A stretch of DNA of 64,000 nucleotides from an uncultured Cellulosilyticum sp. (GTDB taxonomy: Bacteria > Bacillota > Clostridia > Lachnospirales > Cellulosilyticaceae), in contig CAKVCL010000005.1 in the NCBI GenBank assembly GCA_934725855.1, forward strand, positions 62,001-126,000, read 5' to 3'. Under the pieces are notes generated by a model. That model searched no databases, was not told the DNA's origin, and saw nothing but the letters and a program-made list of their open reading frames with translations. The position numbers were made by a program, and so were the translations under genes. Shown here in pieces: positions 16,534-24,693 of this stretch. How positions within the stretch are numbered: the first letter of the stretch is position 1; every line of letters begins with the position of its first letter.

Positions 16534-17457
16534 TTGAAGATCATTGTGGGAACAAGAGGTAGCAAATTAGCTACAACTCAAACCATGTGGGTAATAGAAA
16601 AACTGCAGAAAGAATATCCTTTAGTAACGTTTGAGATGAAAATTATTAAAACTAAAGGGGATATCGATCAGGAAACGAGATTAGATAAAATAGGAGATAA
16701 AGGCATTTTTACTTCTGCTCTAGAAGAAGCACTTATTAATAATGAAATTGATATGGCTGTGCACAGCATGAAGGATATGCCAACTTTATTGCCACAGGGG
16801 CTTTGTTTAGCCCCTGTTCCTTTAAGGGAAGATGCTAGAGATGCACTTATTTTAAAGGAAGGCTATCAGTCTATTGAAGATTTACCAAGTGGTGCAAGAA
16901 TAGGAACAGGTAGTAAAAGAAGAGCGTATCAATTGTTAGCTTATAGAGAGGATTTATGTATTGAACCTATAAGAGGAAACATAGATACAAGACTTAATAA
17001 AGTAAAATCAGGAGAATTAGATGGCATTATTTTAGCAGTAGCAGGTCTTAAGCGATTAGGTTTAGAGAAAGAGATTACTTACTGCTTTTCAATAGACGAG
17101 ATGATTCCAGCACCTTGTCAAGGAATGCTGGCTATTGAAGTAAAATCGGACAATAAGCTTTTATTAGATATAGTTAGTAGTATTGAGGATCCTATTGCCA
17201 ATATTCAGTATCAAGCTGAAAGAACTTTTATGAAAGAAATTGATGGGGGATGTCATATACCAATGGGAGCTTATTGCCTGGTAGAGGGAACCCATGTAAA
17301 AGTAAAAGGATTATTAGGTGATGAAGAAGGAAAGAATCTTGTTATTAGAGAAATGTGTGGGCCTTTAGGAACACAGGAAGAAGTAAGTAAGGAACTTAGT
17401 AAAGCATTGGCTAATAAGCTTAGAGAATTAAATTTATTGGAGGCATATAAAAAGTAG
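16534..17457 (+). CDS. hemC: Hydroxymethylbilane synthase (porphobilinogen deaminase)
   Basis: 307 residues. The enzyme joins four porphobilinogens into hydroxymethylbilane, the precursor of uroporphyrinogen III and so of corrinoids and sirohaem. It begins KIIVGTRGSKLATTQT, carries the catalytic Asp in GDKGIFTSALEEAL...MAVHSMKDMP, and has the dipyrromethane-binding cysteine at residue 240 in GGCHIPMG. The start is TTG with AGAGGG 7 bases upstream; the frame stays open further upstream but lacks ATG or GTG with a good site. cobT begins directly after the stop codon, so it belongs to the cobalamin operon. hemA, hemB and hemD are not here. Confidence 0.96.
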   Translation: MKIIVGTRGSKLATTQTMWVIEKLQKEYPLVTFEMKIIKTKGDIDQETRLDKIGDKGIFTSALEEALINNEIDMAVHSMKDMPTLLPQGLCLAPVPLREDARDALILKEGYQSIEDLPSGARIGTGSKRRAYQLLAYREDLCIEPIRGNIDTRLNKVKSGELDGIILAVAGLKRLGLEKEITYCFSIDEMIPAPCQGMLAIEVKSDNKLLLDIVSSIEDPIANIQYQAERTFMKEIDGGCHIPMGAYCLVEGTHVKVKGLLGDEEGKNLVIREMCGPLGTQEEVSKELSKALANKLRELNLLEAYKK

Positions 17458-18498
17458 ATGGGTATACTTGAAGAAACTTTAAAAAAGATTCAACCTATAA
17501 GTGAGGCAGATGTCAAATTGGCAGCACAAAAACTAGATGCTTTAAGTAAACCAATAGGGAGTCTTGGCAAATTAGAAGACTTATGTAAGCAACTTTCGGG
17601 AATTTATAAAAGCACAACCTTTGATTTAGGTTCAAAGGTTGTGCTTGCTTTTGCAGCAGATCATGGAGTGTATGAAGAAGGCGTGGCTAAGGATCCACAA
17701 TGGATTACTAAGGCACAGATTCCGAATTTTGCTAAAGGAACTTGTGCGGTGGGCACATTGGCTAAATTTATGAAAGCAGATATAGTGGCTGTGGATGTTG
17801 GGGTTATAAGTGATGAACCGATTGAAGGTGTGTTAGACTACAAAATTAGAAAAGGAACATCCAATATGGCAAAAGGTCCTGCTATGACTAGGGAAGAAGC
17901 GTTTCGCTCTATTGAAATAGGCATTGAAGTGGCTAAAAAAACAATTGAAAAAGGATATAAAGTCATGGCAATAGGAGAAATGGGAATTGCTAACACAACG
18001 CCGAGTAGTGCCATTATTGCTGTTTTTGGAGAATGTCATCCAATAGAAGTGACAGGAAAAGGCGCGGGGTTATCCCCTGAGGGGGTTAAACATAAAGCCG
18101 AAGTTATAGAAAAAGCCATTCTTTTAAATAAACCCAATAAAGAAGATGCAATAGATGTATTAAGTAAAGTGGGTGGATTTGAAATAGGAGCTATGGCAGG
18201 TGCGATACTAGGCGGTGCCATGATGTGTGTACCAGTTATTTTAGATGGCTTTATTTCTTATGCAGCGGCGCTAATTGCAAAAAAATTATGTGATGAGACA
18301 AAAAACTATATGATTGCTTCACATTATTCAGATGAAAAAGGGACGGTTAAAGCATTAGAGTTATTAGAAAAAGAAGCACCTTTACATTTCGACATGCGAT
18401 TAGGAGAAGGTTCAGGAGGAATACTGATGTTTCAATTGTTAGAAGCAGCCAATTATTTATTCAATCACATGGCGACAAGAAAGGAAAGCGGTTGTTAA
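17458..18498 (+). CDS. cobT: Nicotinate-nucleotide-dimethylbenzimidazole phosphoribosyltransferase
   Basis: 346 residues, normal length. CobT activates the lower-ligand base (dimethylbenzimidazole or another benzimidazole) by attaching ribose phosphate from nicotinate mononucleotide. Characteristic segments are DALSKPIGSLGKLEDL, VVLAFAADHGVYEEGV, IGEMGIANTTPSSAI with the catalytic-region glutamate, GKGAGLSPEGVKHK, and LRLGEGSGG-like DMRLGEGSGGIL at the C terminus. The ATG is contiguous with the hemC stop; GGAGG inside the end of hemC may serve as ribosome binding site. Its 3' end leads straight into cobU. Confidence 0.96.
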   Translation: MGILEETLKKIQPISEADVKLAAQKLDALSKPIGSLGKLEDLCKQLSGIYKSTTFDLGSKVVLAFAADHGVYEEGVAKDPQWITKAQIPNFAKGTCAVGTLAKFMKADIVAVDVGVISDEPIEGVLDYKIRKGTSNMAKGPAMTREEAFRSIEIGIEVAKKTIEKGYKVMAIGEMGIANTTPSSAIIAVFGECHPIEVTGKGAGLSPEGVKHKAEVIEKAILLNKPNKEDAIDVLSKVGGFEIGAMAGAILGGAMMCVPVILDGFISYAAALIAKKLCDETKNYMIASHYSDEKGTVKALELLEKEAPLHFDMRLGEGSGGILMFQLLEAANYLFNHMATRKESGC

Positions 18499-18521
18499 TA
18501 CAAAATGAAAGGAAACAAAAC

Positions 18522-19085
18522 ATGAGTCAATTAATTCTTGTAACAGGAGGAGCTCGGTCAGGAAAAAGCCATTTTGCTGAAAGCCTTTGCAAAAATCAGA
18601 ACAATGCGACGGCATATATTGCGACAAGTGTCCCTTTTGATGAAGAATTTAAAGCAAGGGTAAAAAAGCATCAGCAAATGAGACCAAGTCACTGGAAAAC
18701 TTATGAGATTTATGAGGATGTCTTTAAAAGCATTCCAGAGATTGCAAATGAACATAAAACGGTTATTTTAGACTGTGTGACACTTATGGTAAATAATTTA
18801 ATGTTTAAAGAAGGATTAGACTATGATGAGATGTCACCAGAGGAAGTGGACGCTTTAGAAGCAAAAATTAAAGAGCAGTTTACAAAGCTTTTAGAGGCAG
18901 TCAAAAAAACAGATTTATATTTTGTGATTGTAACCAACGAGATAGGTTTAAGTCCAGTAGCTGGTAATAAACTCACACGAATTTATACAGATATAATAGG
19001 AAGAATGAATCAGCTCATTGCTACATATAGTGATGAAGTATATTTCGTAATCAGTGGCATTCCTATGAAAATAAAAGGGGAATAG
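18522..19085 (+). CDS. cobU: Adenosylcobinamide kinase / adenosylcobinamide-phosphate guanylyltransferase
   Basis: 187 residues. It phosphorylates adenosylcobinamide and transfers GMP to it. The P-loop is LVTGGARSGKSHFAE, followed by TAYIATSVPFDEEF, a histidine-containing VKKHQQMRPSHWKTYE (the guanylylated histidine region), ILDCVTLMVNNLMF, and VTNEIGLSPVAGNKLTRIY. A longer frame starting 10 codons upstream lacks a ribosome binding site; GAAAGGA precedes this ATG. It lies between cobT and cobS, four bases from the latter, and all three act in nucleotide-loop assembly. Confidence 0.95.
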   Translation: MSQLILVTGGARSGKSHFAESLCKNQNNATAYIATSVPFDEEFKARVKKHQQMRPSHWKTYEIYEDVFKSIPEIANEHKTVILDCVTLMVNNLMFKEGLDYDEMSPEEVDALEAKIKEQFTKLLEAVKKTDLYFVIVTNEIGLSPVAGNKLTRIYTDIIGRMNQLIATYSDEVYFVISGIPMKIKGE

Positions 19086-19088
19086 ATA

Positions 19089-19874
19089 ATGAAACGATTA
19101 ATAGGCATATTACAGTTTATGACAAGGCTTCCTATTAGAGTAGATGTGGGATTTGATGAAGCATTTCATAAAGGAATGGTATACTTTCCAATTGTAGGGC
19201 TGATCTTAGGGATTTGTTATGAGATCGTTGCAAGAGTCGGAAGTTTATTTTTTGAACCATATGTCGTCACTATACTCGTTATCTGTAGTGAGGTTATTCT
19301 AACAGGAGGGCTTCATTTAGATGGACTAGGCGATACGTTTGATGGATTATATAGTTATAGAGATAAAGATAGAATTTTAGAGATTATGAAAGATTCAAGA
19401 TTAGGAACGAATGGACTCTTAGCCATTATGCTAGTGTTAATGCTAAAAGCAGGAATGATTTATGAAATAGTTCATGAAAGAGAGCTGTTTTGGCTAATCA
19501 TTATGCCAACAGTAGCGAGATGGATGCAGGTTTTTGCCTGTTATAAAGCCAAGACACCTAGAGAAAAAGGAATGGGGAATTTATTTATAGGGAAGGTCAC
19601 TCCTAAAATGCTAGTAATTAGTTCAGTTTTGCTTATAGGTGTTATTTTAGGGACTATTGGAATGCATGAAGTATTTTCAGGAGATGGGTATTATGGCTAT
19701 TATATAGCACAAGCAAGCTTAAGTTTTTTGATATTGATTTTATTTGTACTAGGGTTTATAAGAAGCGTTTATCGAAAGATTGATGGGATTACTGGTGATA
19801 TTTTAGGTGCGATCTGTGAATTGTCCGAATTAGGATTTTTAATGATGATTCATTTGGTAACTCGATTTATATAG
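19089..19874 (+). CDS. cobS: Adenosylcobinamide-GDP ribazoletransferase (cobalamin synthase)
   Basis: 261 residues, a polytopic membrane enzyme that joins adenosylcobinamide-GDP with alpha-ribazole. The signature is intact: GGLHLDGLGDTFDGL, then YRDKDRILEIMKDSRLGTNG, and near the C terminus KIDGITGDILGA. About six transmembrane helices fit the family. It is the last enzyme of the hemC-cobTUS operon. The corrin-ring genes are not in this window, so the locus covers only tetrapyrrole entry and final assembly, which also suits salvage of imported cobinamide. Confidence 0.95.
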   Translation: MKRLIGILQFMTRLPIRVDVGFDEAFHKGMVYFPIVGLILGICYEIVARVGSLFFEPYVVTILVICSEVILTGGLHLDGLGDTFDGLYSYRDKDRILEIMKDSRLGTNGLLAIMLVLMLKAGMIYEIVHERELFWLIIMPTVARWMQVFACYKAKTPREKGMGNLFIGKVTPKMLVISSVLLIGVILGTIGMHEVFSGDGYYGYYIAQASLSFLILILFVLGFIRSVYRKIDGITGDILGAICELSELGFLMMIHLVTRFI

Positions 19875-19994
19875 AATGGAAGATAAGAAGAGTTAAAAAA
19901 TATAAAGATATAGTAAATATAAAATATTCTATAATTTAAGTGTTACAATGAACCTATAACAAGATAAGGAACGTTTAGAATGTAGGTGGAATAA

Positions 19995-20138
19995 ATGATG
20001 GGACTTGGATTAATTTACTTATTTTTTATTGCATTTTGTTTTATGGGATGTATAGGACTTTTTATTTATGTAGCGATTCAAAGGTTAGAGGAAAAAAAAA
20101 TAGAGAATAAAAAGCATAATAATTATAAAGGTTATTAA
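19995..20138 (+). CDS. Small hydrophobic membrane protein, 47 residues
   Basis: A short frame starting MMGLGLIYLFFIAF, with one long hydrophobic segment to about residue 28 and a charged tail rich in Lys, Glu and Asn. AGGTGG lies five bases upstream of the first of two adjacent ATGs, and the frame ends before a strong terminator, so it looks like a real gene. It follows cobS by 120 bases on the same strand; whether it belongs to the cobalamin operon is unknown. I recognise no family. Confidence 0.5.
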   Translation: MMGLGLIYLFFIAFCFMGCIGLFIYVAIQRLEEKKIENKKHNNYKGY

Positions 20139-20181
20139 TATTATTTATAATATTAAAATAAATATATAATCTTTTAAAGCT

Positions 20182-20229
20182 AAATATCAAAAAGGAGAAG
20201 CCGCTAGTAGCTTCTCCTTTTTGATATTT
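20182..20229. terminator. Bidirectional rho-independent terminator
   Basis: Nearly perfect palindrome with arms AAATATCAAAAAGGAGAAGC / GCTTCTCCTTTTTGATATTT and an 8-base loop, between the converging small membrane protein and ECF gene. Confidence 0.92.
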
Positions 20230-20230
20230 A

Positions 20231-21016
20231 TTAAGCAAATCTAAAACCTGATTTATTAAGAGCCTTTTCAAGAGGCATATAAAGAACAAGGGCAACAACA
20301 ATAGAGAAAGAGCCATTGATAATAGTGGCAGGTAAGTTTACAGCTGAGGCAAGAAGAGCAGGTGTAAGACCGCTGCCTGCTAATACTAATGTAAAGACTT
20401 TAAAAACAAACTCACCAACAAGATTAAATGCAATACCTGTTACAGCACCTAAAATAGCGTATTGCATTTTAACAGAAATGTTTTTAATCAGTAAGCAAAT
20501 AACCACTAGGCAAAGTCCTAATGTAATTGAAAAGATATATAAAAATGGGCTGATGACAAGTTGTTTTTGTTTATCTCCAATCATAACAACATCAAATACA
20601 TTGCCAATGGTTGTTGAGATGATTAAGAAGACAATCCCTACAATTAAGAAAAATGCGGCGGCTACAGCTAAGAATATAATAGGAGATTTAGCTTCTTTTT
20701 TATTGCCTTTTGAAGCAATTAATCCTGTAAAGAATCCAATGCCGAATTTTAAAATAAAGGTAACATAAGATGAGGCTGCATAGCCATGAAGGATATCCCA
20801 AAGTCCCATACCAACTGCACCAGAAATACCAGCACTTACGCCATTAAATAAAAGTGCGGCTAAGATCACAAACATATTGCCCATATGAATAAAGGGGGCT
20901 CCCACAGGAGAAGGAATCGGAATGCGGAAAAAGTCTAAAGCAATGTAGCAAAGGGCTGCAAATAAAGCGATGATAATGATATTTCTAAGATTATACTTTT
21001 GTGTTTCTTGATTCAT
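20231..21016 (-). CDS. ECF transporter S component (vitamin-type), possibly B6-related
   Basis: 261 residues, with about six transmembrane helices and the ECF S-component pattern: NIIIIALFAALCYIALDFF with an Ala-rich first helix, PIPSPVGAPFIHMGNMFVIL, ISGAVGMGLWDILHGYA and ILKFGIGFFTG. S components capture a vitamin and dock on a shared EcfA/EcfT module encoded elsewhere. There is an insertion with two extra hydrophobic segments near residues 105-180, making it longer than usual. The substrate cannot be read from sequence. The divergent neighbour is a MocR-type regulator, a family often linked to vitamin B6 genes, so B6 uptake is a guess. AGGAGG lies in the 10 bases before the ATG. Confidence 0.82.
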   Translation of the reverse strand: MNQETQKYNLRNIIIIALFAALCYIALDFFRIPIPSPVGAPFIHMGNMFVILAALLFNGVSAGISGAVGMGLWDILHGYAASSYVTFILKFGIGFFTGLIASKGNKKEAKSPIIFLAVAAAFFLIVGIVFLIISTTIGNVFDVVMIGDKQKQLVISPFLYIFSITLGLCLVVICLLIKNISVKMQYAILGAVTGIAFNLVGEFVFKVFTLVLAGSGLTPALLASAVNLPATIINGSFSIVVALVLYMPLEKALNKSGFRFA

Positions 21017-21176
21017 AAAACTGACCTCCTAATTATGTAGTTGAGAATTTCTCATTTGTTTAATATAGTATATAAAAGAGATGTCATGAATGAAATGTAC
21101 AAAAGCGAGATTTTTTATAAGGACAGTTTGAAAAAATTAACAATAGGAAAATAGACGGCATAAGGAGAAGATAGGG

Positions 21177-22550
21177 ATGCAGGAAATAACAAAAAGTGAA
21201 AATCCACTGTATTTAGAAATTTACGATTACTATAAGAATCTGATTTTACTAGGCAGAATGAAACCAGGGGAAAAGTTACCTTCTATTCGAAAGTGTGCTT
21301 TAGAAAGAGAGGTCAGTAAAACGACAATCGAATCGAGTTATATGCAGTTAGCTGCTGAGGGTTATATTCGTGCGGTGGCAGGAAGCGGGTATTATGTGAG
21401 TGAAGTCAATTTTGAAGAAATTAGAAGAGTGATGCCTCAGTATAAAGAGAATGCACAAGAAAACAAGCCTTTATATGATTTTGTAAGCAGCAGTGTAGAT
21501 GATAAAAGTTTTGACTTTAAAGAGTGGAGGCGTTATATGAAAAGTGCACTTCGCCAGACCGAAAGGCTCGTTGCATATGGTAATCCGCAGGGAGAATATG
21601 ATTTGCGTGTGGCATTAATGGAATATGTAAAAGAAGCAAGAAGAGTGGTGTGCAGTCCCGAGCAAATTGTAATTGGAGCGGGTGTGCAAAGTTTATTAAA
21701 TATTCTTTGTGCACTAACTGGTGTTCGCTCGCCCATATGTTTTACAGGACATGATTTTAAACAAGGGTTAGCTGTTTTTAGAGATAGAGGATTTGAAGTG
21801 TATTATCAAAGAAATTTAAGTGAAGATTTAAAGTTTATTAAGGAGAAAGAAGCTAAAATGCTCTATACATTTCCTTCCCATATGACGCCTTGGGGGGAGG
21901 TTATGTCTATGAAAATGAGATTAGATTTACTAGGGTATGCAGGAAAAAACAATTGCCTCATTATAGAAGATGATTACGGGAGTGAGTTCCGCTATTATAC
22001 AAGACCTGTACCCTCATTGCAGAGTCTTGATGGTGGGCAAAAGGTGATTTATATGGGGAGTTTTTCAAGGCTGCTTTTACCTTCATTACGTATTGCGTTT
22101 ATGGTACTGCCAGCTGACCTCATGGAAATTTATAAAGAAAGAGGAATGCTTTATAATCAAACGGCTTCAACGGCAGAGCAGATTGCTTTATGCCAGTTTA
22201 TTCGAGATGGACACTTAAGAAAACAGATTAAAAAAGCAAGAAAGCTTTATATGACAAAATCTCAAGATTTAGGGCGCTGCATAGAAGAGGTGTTTGGAGA
22301 TAAGGTTAAGATTTTACCTAATATTGGAGGATTCTTACTGCCTTTTGAAGTGAAGAGTGAACTGGGTATTAAAGAAATAGAAACTAAAACCCTTGAAGCT
22401 GGCATTAAACTTAGAGTGGCAGATGCCTTAAGTCATGAGGGATGGCCATGCTTACTTTTATCATGTTCTGGGGTAAATGAAAAAGATTTTATGAAAAGTA
22501 TGGTCATGCTCAAGGAAATATTGTTTGAGCAGAATAAACAAGACGAATGA
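21177..22550 (+). CDS. MocR/PdxR-type GntR regulator with aminotransferase-like domain, PLP lysine replaced
   Basis: 457 residues. The N terminus (about 1-80) is a GntR winged helix-turn-helix: LYLEIYDYYKNLILLGRMKP, LPSIRKCALEREVSKTT, GSGYYV. From about 110 onward it is a class I aminotransferase fold: NPQGEYDLRVALMEYV, IVIGAGVQSLLNIL, and IIEDDYGSEFRY with the Asp that normally pairs with the PLP pyridine nitrogen. The segment that usually reads G(T/S)FSK and holds the PLP lysine reads MGSFSRLLLPSLRIAF: Arg298 (codon 22068-22070) replaces the lysine. PLP may bind without a Schiff base or not at all. It is divergent from the ECF S component and probably controls it. Confidence 0.88.
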   Translation: MQEITKSENPLYLEIYDYYKNLILLGRMKPGEKLPSIRKCALEREVSKTTIESSYMQLAAEGYIRAVAGSGYYVSEVNFEEIRRVMPQYKENAQENKPLYDFVSSSVDDKSFDFKEWRRYMKSALRQTERLVAYGNPQGEYDLRVALMEYVKEARRVVCSPEQIVIGAGVQSLLNILCALTGVRSPICFTGHDFKQGLAVFRDRGFEVYYQRNLSEDLKFIKEKEAKMLYTFPSHMTPWGEVMSMKMRLDLLGYAGKNNCLIIEDDYGSEFRYYTRPVPSLQSLDGGQKVIYMGSFSRLLLPSLRIAFMVLPADLMEIYKERGMLYNQTASTAEQIALCQFIRDGHLRKQIKKARKLYMTKSQDLGRCIEEVFGDKVKILPNIGGFLLPFEVKSELGIKEIETKTLEAGIKLRVADALSHEGWPCLLLSCSGVNEKDFMKSMVMLKEILFEQNKQDE

Positions 22551-22661
22551 TTAAAAACAATGATTTAATAAGAAATAAGTCAATAGACTAAAGAGCGAAA
22601 TCATGCTAAAGTATTCTACTAGATTGTAAGGACTAATGGATAGAAGCATGGAGGAAATAAG

Positions 22662-23540
22662 ATGAAAGGACAAAAAATACCAAGTTGGATAGGAGATATG
22701 CTGTTATTTATGACGGCAGTCGTATGGGGAGGAGGTTTTATAGGTGTATCCGAGGCGCTAGACACGCTGACGCCATTTTATATGATCGCTATTCGATTCT
22801 CAATGGCAAGTGTGCTTCTGATTATTTTATTTTGGAAGCATATCATGAAGATGAATAAAAATGAAATTTTAGCAGGCAGCATATGTGGAGGCATGCTATT
22901 TATAGGCTTTGCTTTTCAAACGGCAGGGGCAGTTTATATTAGTGTTGGAAAACTAGCCTTCTTAACAGCGCTTAATGTCATAATGGTTCCTTTTATAGCC
23001 GCTGTAGGCTTTCATGAAAAAATACATAACTATAATATTGCATCAAGTCTTATTGCCATCATTGGATTTGGATTTTTGAATTTATCAGGTGAAACTGGCA
23101 TAGCATTTGGAAGAGGTGAGATATATGGTATCCTATGTGCCATAGGATTTGCTATGCATATTAGTGTATTGGGGTATTATACAAGTCGATATGAACCTGT
23201 TAAACTAGCCATCATACAGATGGTGACTTGTGCTATTTTAGGATGGATATGTGCACTTGTTTTTGAAAAACCACCTGTAGAGATTTCAATGAAAATGATG
23301 TTACCTGTAACCTATTTGGGGGTATGTAGCACCTTTATTGCCTTTTTATTTCAGACCATTGGGCAAAAATACACTTCAGCACCCAGAGCGGCTATTTTAT
23401 TATCTATGGAATCTGTGTTTGGAATCATTTTTTCAATCCTTATTTTAAAAGAACAAGTCACTTTACCTATGATGATTGGAGCCAGCCTTATTTTTGGAGC
23501 TGTTATATTAGCAGAGTATATGCATGCTAAACTTTCTTAA
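22662..23540 (+). CDS. EamA-family (drug/metabolite) transporter
   Basis: 292 residues with ten hydrophobic segments in two EamA repeats. The first repeat starts LLFMTAVVWGGGFIGVSEAL and TPFYMIAIRFSMAS; the second has ICAIGFAMHISVLGYYTSRY-like sequence and ends with the conserved RAAILLSMESVFGIIFSI and VTLPMMIGASLIFGAV. Members export metabolites such as amino acids; the substrate cannot be assigned. GGAGGA lies before the ATG. It follows the MocR gene by about 110 bases on the same strand without a visible terminator, so cotranscription or MocR control is possible. Confidence 0.9.
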   Translation: MKGQKIPSWIGDMLLFMTAVVWGGGFIGVSEALDTLTPFYMIAIRFSMASVLLIILFWKHIMKMNKNEILAGSICGGMLFIGFAFQTAGAVYISVGKLAFLTALNVIMVPFIAAVGFHEKIHNYNIASSLIAIIGFGFLNLSGETGIAFGRGEIYGILCAIGFAMHISVLGYYTSRYEPVKLAIIQMVTCAILGWICALVFEKPPVEISMKMMLPVTYLGVCSTFIAFLFQTIGQKYTSAPRAAILLSMESVFGIIFSILILKEQVTLPMMIGASLIFGAVILAEYMHAKLS

Positions 23541-23630
23541 GTAAATAAGAGCTAAGAAAGTTTATATAGGTATAAGCGTTTGAAAATATAAGTGGAGATT
23601 ATATAAACAAAGAAATTTGATTAGATAGAC

Positions 23631-23659
23631 TTGAAAGAATATACTAATACCTCTATAAT
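23631..23659 (+). promoter_or_regulatory. Predicted sigma-A promoter of the preQ1 riboswitch/queT transcript
   Basis: TTGAAA and TATAAT are separated by exactly 17 bases. Transcription should start about 10 bases before the aptamer. Confidence 0.75.
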
Positions 23660-23677
23660 AGATAAGGAAAAATCAAT

Positions 23678-23714
23678 AGACAGTTCGAAAGCCTCCTGTC
23701 TCTAAACAAAACTA
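23678..23714 (+). promoter_or_regulatory. PreQ1-I riboswitch aptamer
   Basis: Stem P1 AGACAG/CTGTCT (23678-23683/23696-23701) encloses the loop TTCGAAAGCCTC. The stem is followed by an A-rich tail ending AAAACTA (23708-23714), which can thread back onto loop bases to form the H-type pseudoknot. The TTC after P1, the CxC just before the 3' arm with the ligand-pairing cytosine, and the tail match the preQ1-I pattern. A queuosine-precursor transporter gene lies downstream and a terminator lies between, fitting a transcriptional OFF switch. Confidence 0.78.
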
Positions 23715-23732
23715 CGGTACAACACGCTAGAT

Positions 23733-23768
23733 TCTTAAATTTGCTTATGCAGATTTAGGGGTTTTTAG
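23733..23768 (+). promoter_or_regulatory. Second hairpin in the preQ1 leader
   Basis: CTTAAATTTGC and GCAGATTTAGG pair around TTAT and are followed by a GGGGTTTTT stretch. It may be the antiterminator or an additional terminator of the expression platform. Confidence 0.5.
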
Positions 23769-23782
23769 GTGTGGTAAAGTAG

Positions 23783-23809
23783 TCGTAGGCATTTGCTTAC
23801 GATTTTTTT
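23783..23809 (+). terminator. Terminator of the preQ1 expression platform
   Basis: TCGTAGGCA pairs with TGCTTACGA and is followed by seven T residues, about 55 bases before the queT start codon. Confidence 0.75.
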
Positions 23810-23862
23810 ATTGCACGAAATGTTGACCTTATGGCTTAATAGCATATTAAGGAGAATAGGAA

Positions 23863-24402
23863 ATGAAAAAGAAATTAAACACAAAACAATTGGCTCAAAT
23901 TGCGATGATTGCAGCAATTTATGCCGTACTAACAGCGATTTTTATGTCTGTCAGTTTTACAGCACTTCAACTTAGAGTGTCAGAAATTATGGTATTTTTA
24001 GCATATTTTAATCCGATTTCTGTTATAGGATTAACATTAGGATGCTTTATTGCAAATTTACTTATGTCACCTACACCACTTTTAGATTGTGTGTTTGGAA
24101 CACTTGCTACATTACTAAGTGCAGGAGCAATGAGTTTAACTTCTAAAGCATTTAAAGGAAGTAAAGTAGGAATGGTAATAGCTTCTATTTGGCCAGTATT
24201 ATTTAATGCGATTATTGTAGGGGCAATGCTATGTTTTGCAGGAATTGTCCCAATGGAAGAAGGAAGCAAAGTGGCAACTTTAGTGATGACTATGGGAAGT
24301 GTTGGCTTTGGAGAAATGCTAGTTGTCATGGTTATGGGGATACCTGTTAGTTATATATTAATGTCCAGATATAAAAAAGTAATTACCAATTATATTGCAT
24401 AA
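23863..24402 (+). CDS. queT: QueT-family queuosine precursor transporter
   Basis: 179 residues, an integral membrane protein with about five helices that serves as the preQ1-specific S component of an ECF importer. Family features include QIAMIAAIYAVLTAIF in helix 1, LQLRVSEIMVFLAYFNP, IGLTLGCFIANLL and PLLDCVFGTLATLLSA. AAGGAG lies 10 bases before the ATG. The preQ1-I riboswitch and terminator in the leader support the substrate independently. It is monocistronic; the energising EcfA/T module is elsewhere. Confidence 0.93.
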   Translation: MKKKLNTKQLAQIAMIAAIYAVLTAIFMSVSFTALQLRVSEIMVFLAYFNPISVIGLTLGCFIANLLMSPTPLLDCVFGTLATLLSAGAMSLTSKAFKGSKVGMVIASIWPVLFNAIIVGAMLCFAGIVPMEEGSKVATLVMTMGSVGFGEMLVVMVMGIPVSYILMSRYKKVITNYIA

Positions 24403-24492
24403 ATATTAAGATGATAACTGAAAATGACTTAACATAACTACGAGAAAATGTTGGCATTAAAAAAACAAAATACACGCAAAAGTGCAATATAT

Positions 24493-24535
24493 AGGGCTAT
24501 GTGATGGAGAAAATCCTTGCATAGCCCTTTATTTA
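24493..24535 (+). terminator. Rho-independent terminator
   Basis: AGGGCTATG / CATAGCCCT arms with a loop of about 18 bases and a T-rich end, after queT. Confidence 0.75.
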
Positions 24536-24693
24536 AAAGAAAACGAATCTAAGTAAATATGATAAATAATCTTACGAAAAATTGAATTTTTATAATATAA
24601 ATTAACAAAAATTAAGAATAGGCATTTATACTTTTGAGGAATCATGTAGAATAGTGTATAGAACTAGAATTTTAGTAAAGGAGATTAGTCAAT

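Noticed and set aside
20062..20316. Minus-strand frame of 84 residues over the 3' end of the ECF gene
   Set aside because: It overlaps a clear gene and a terminator, has low-complexity composition and no ribosome binding site.
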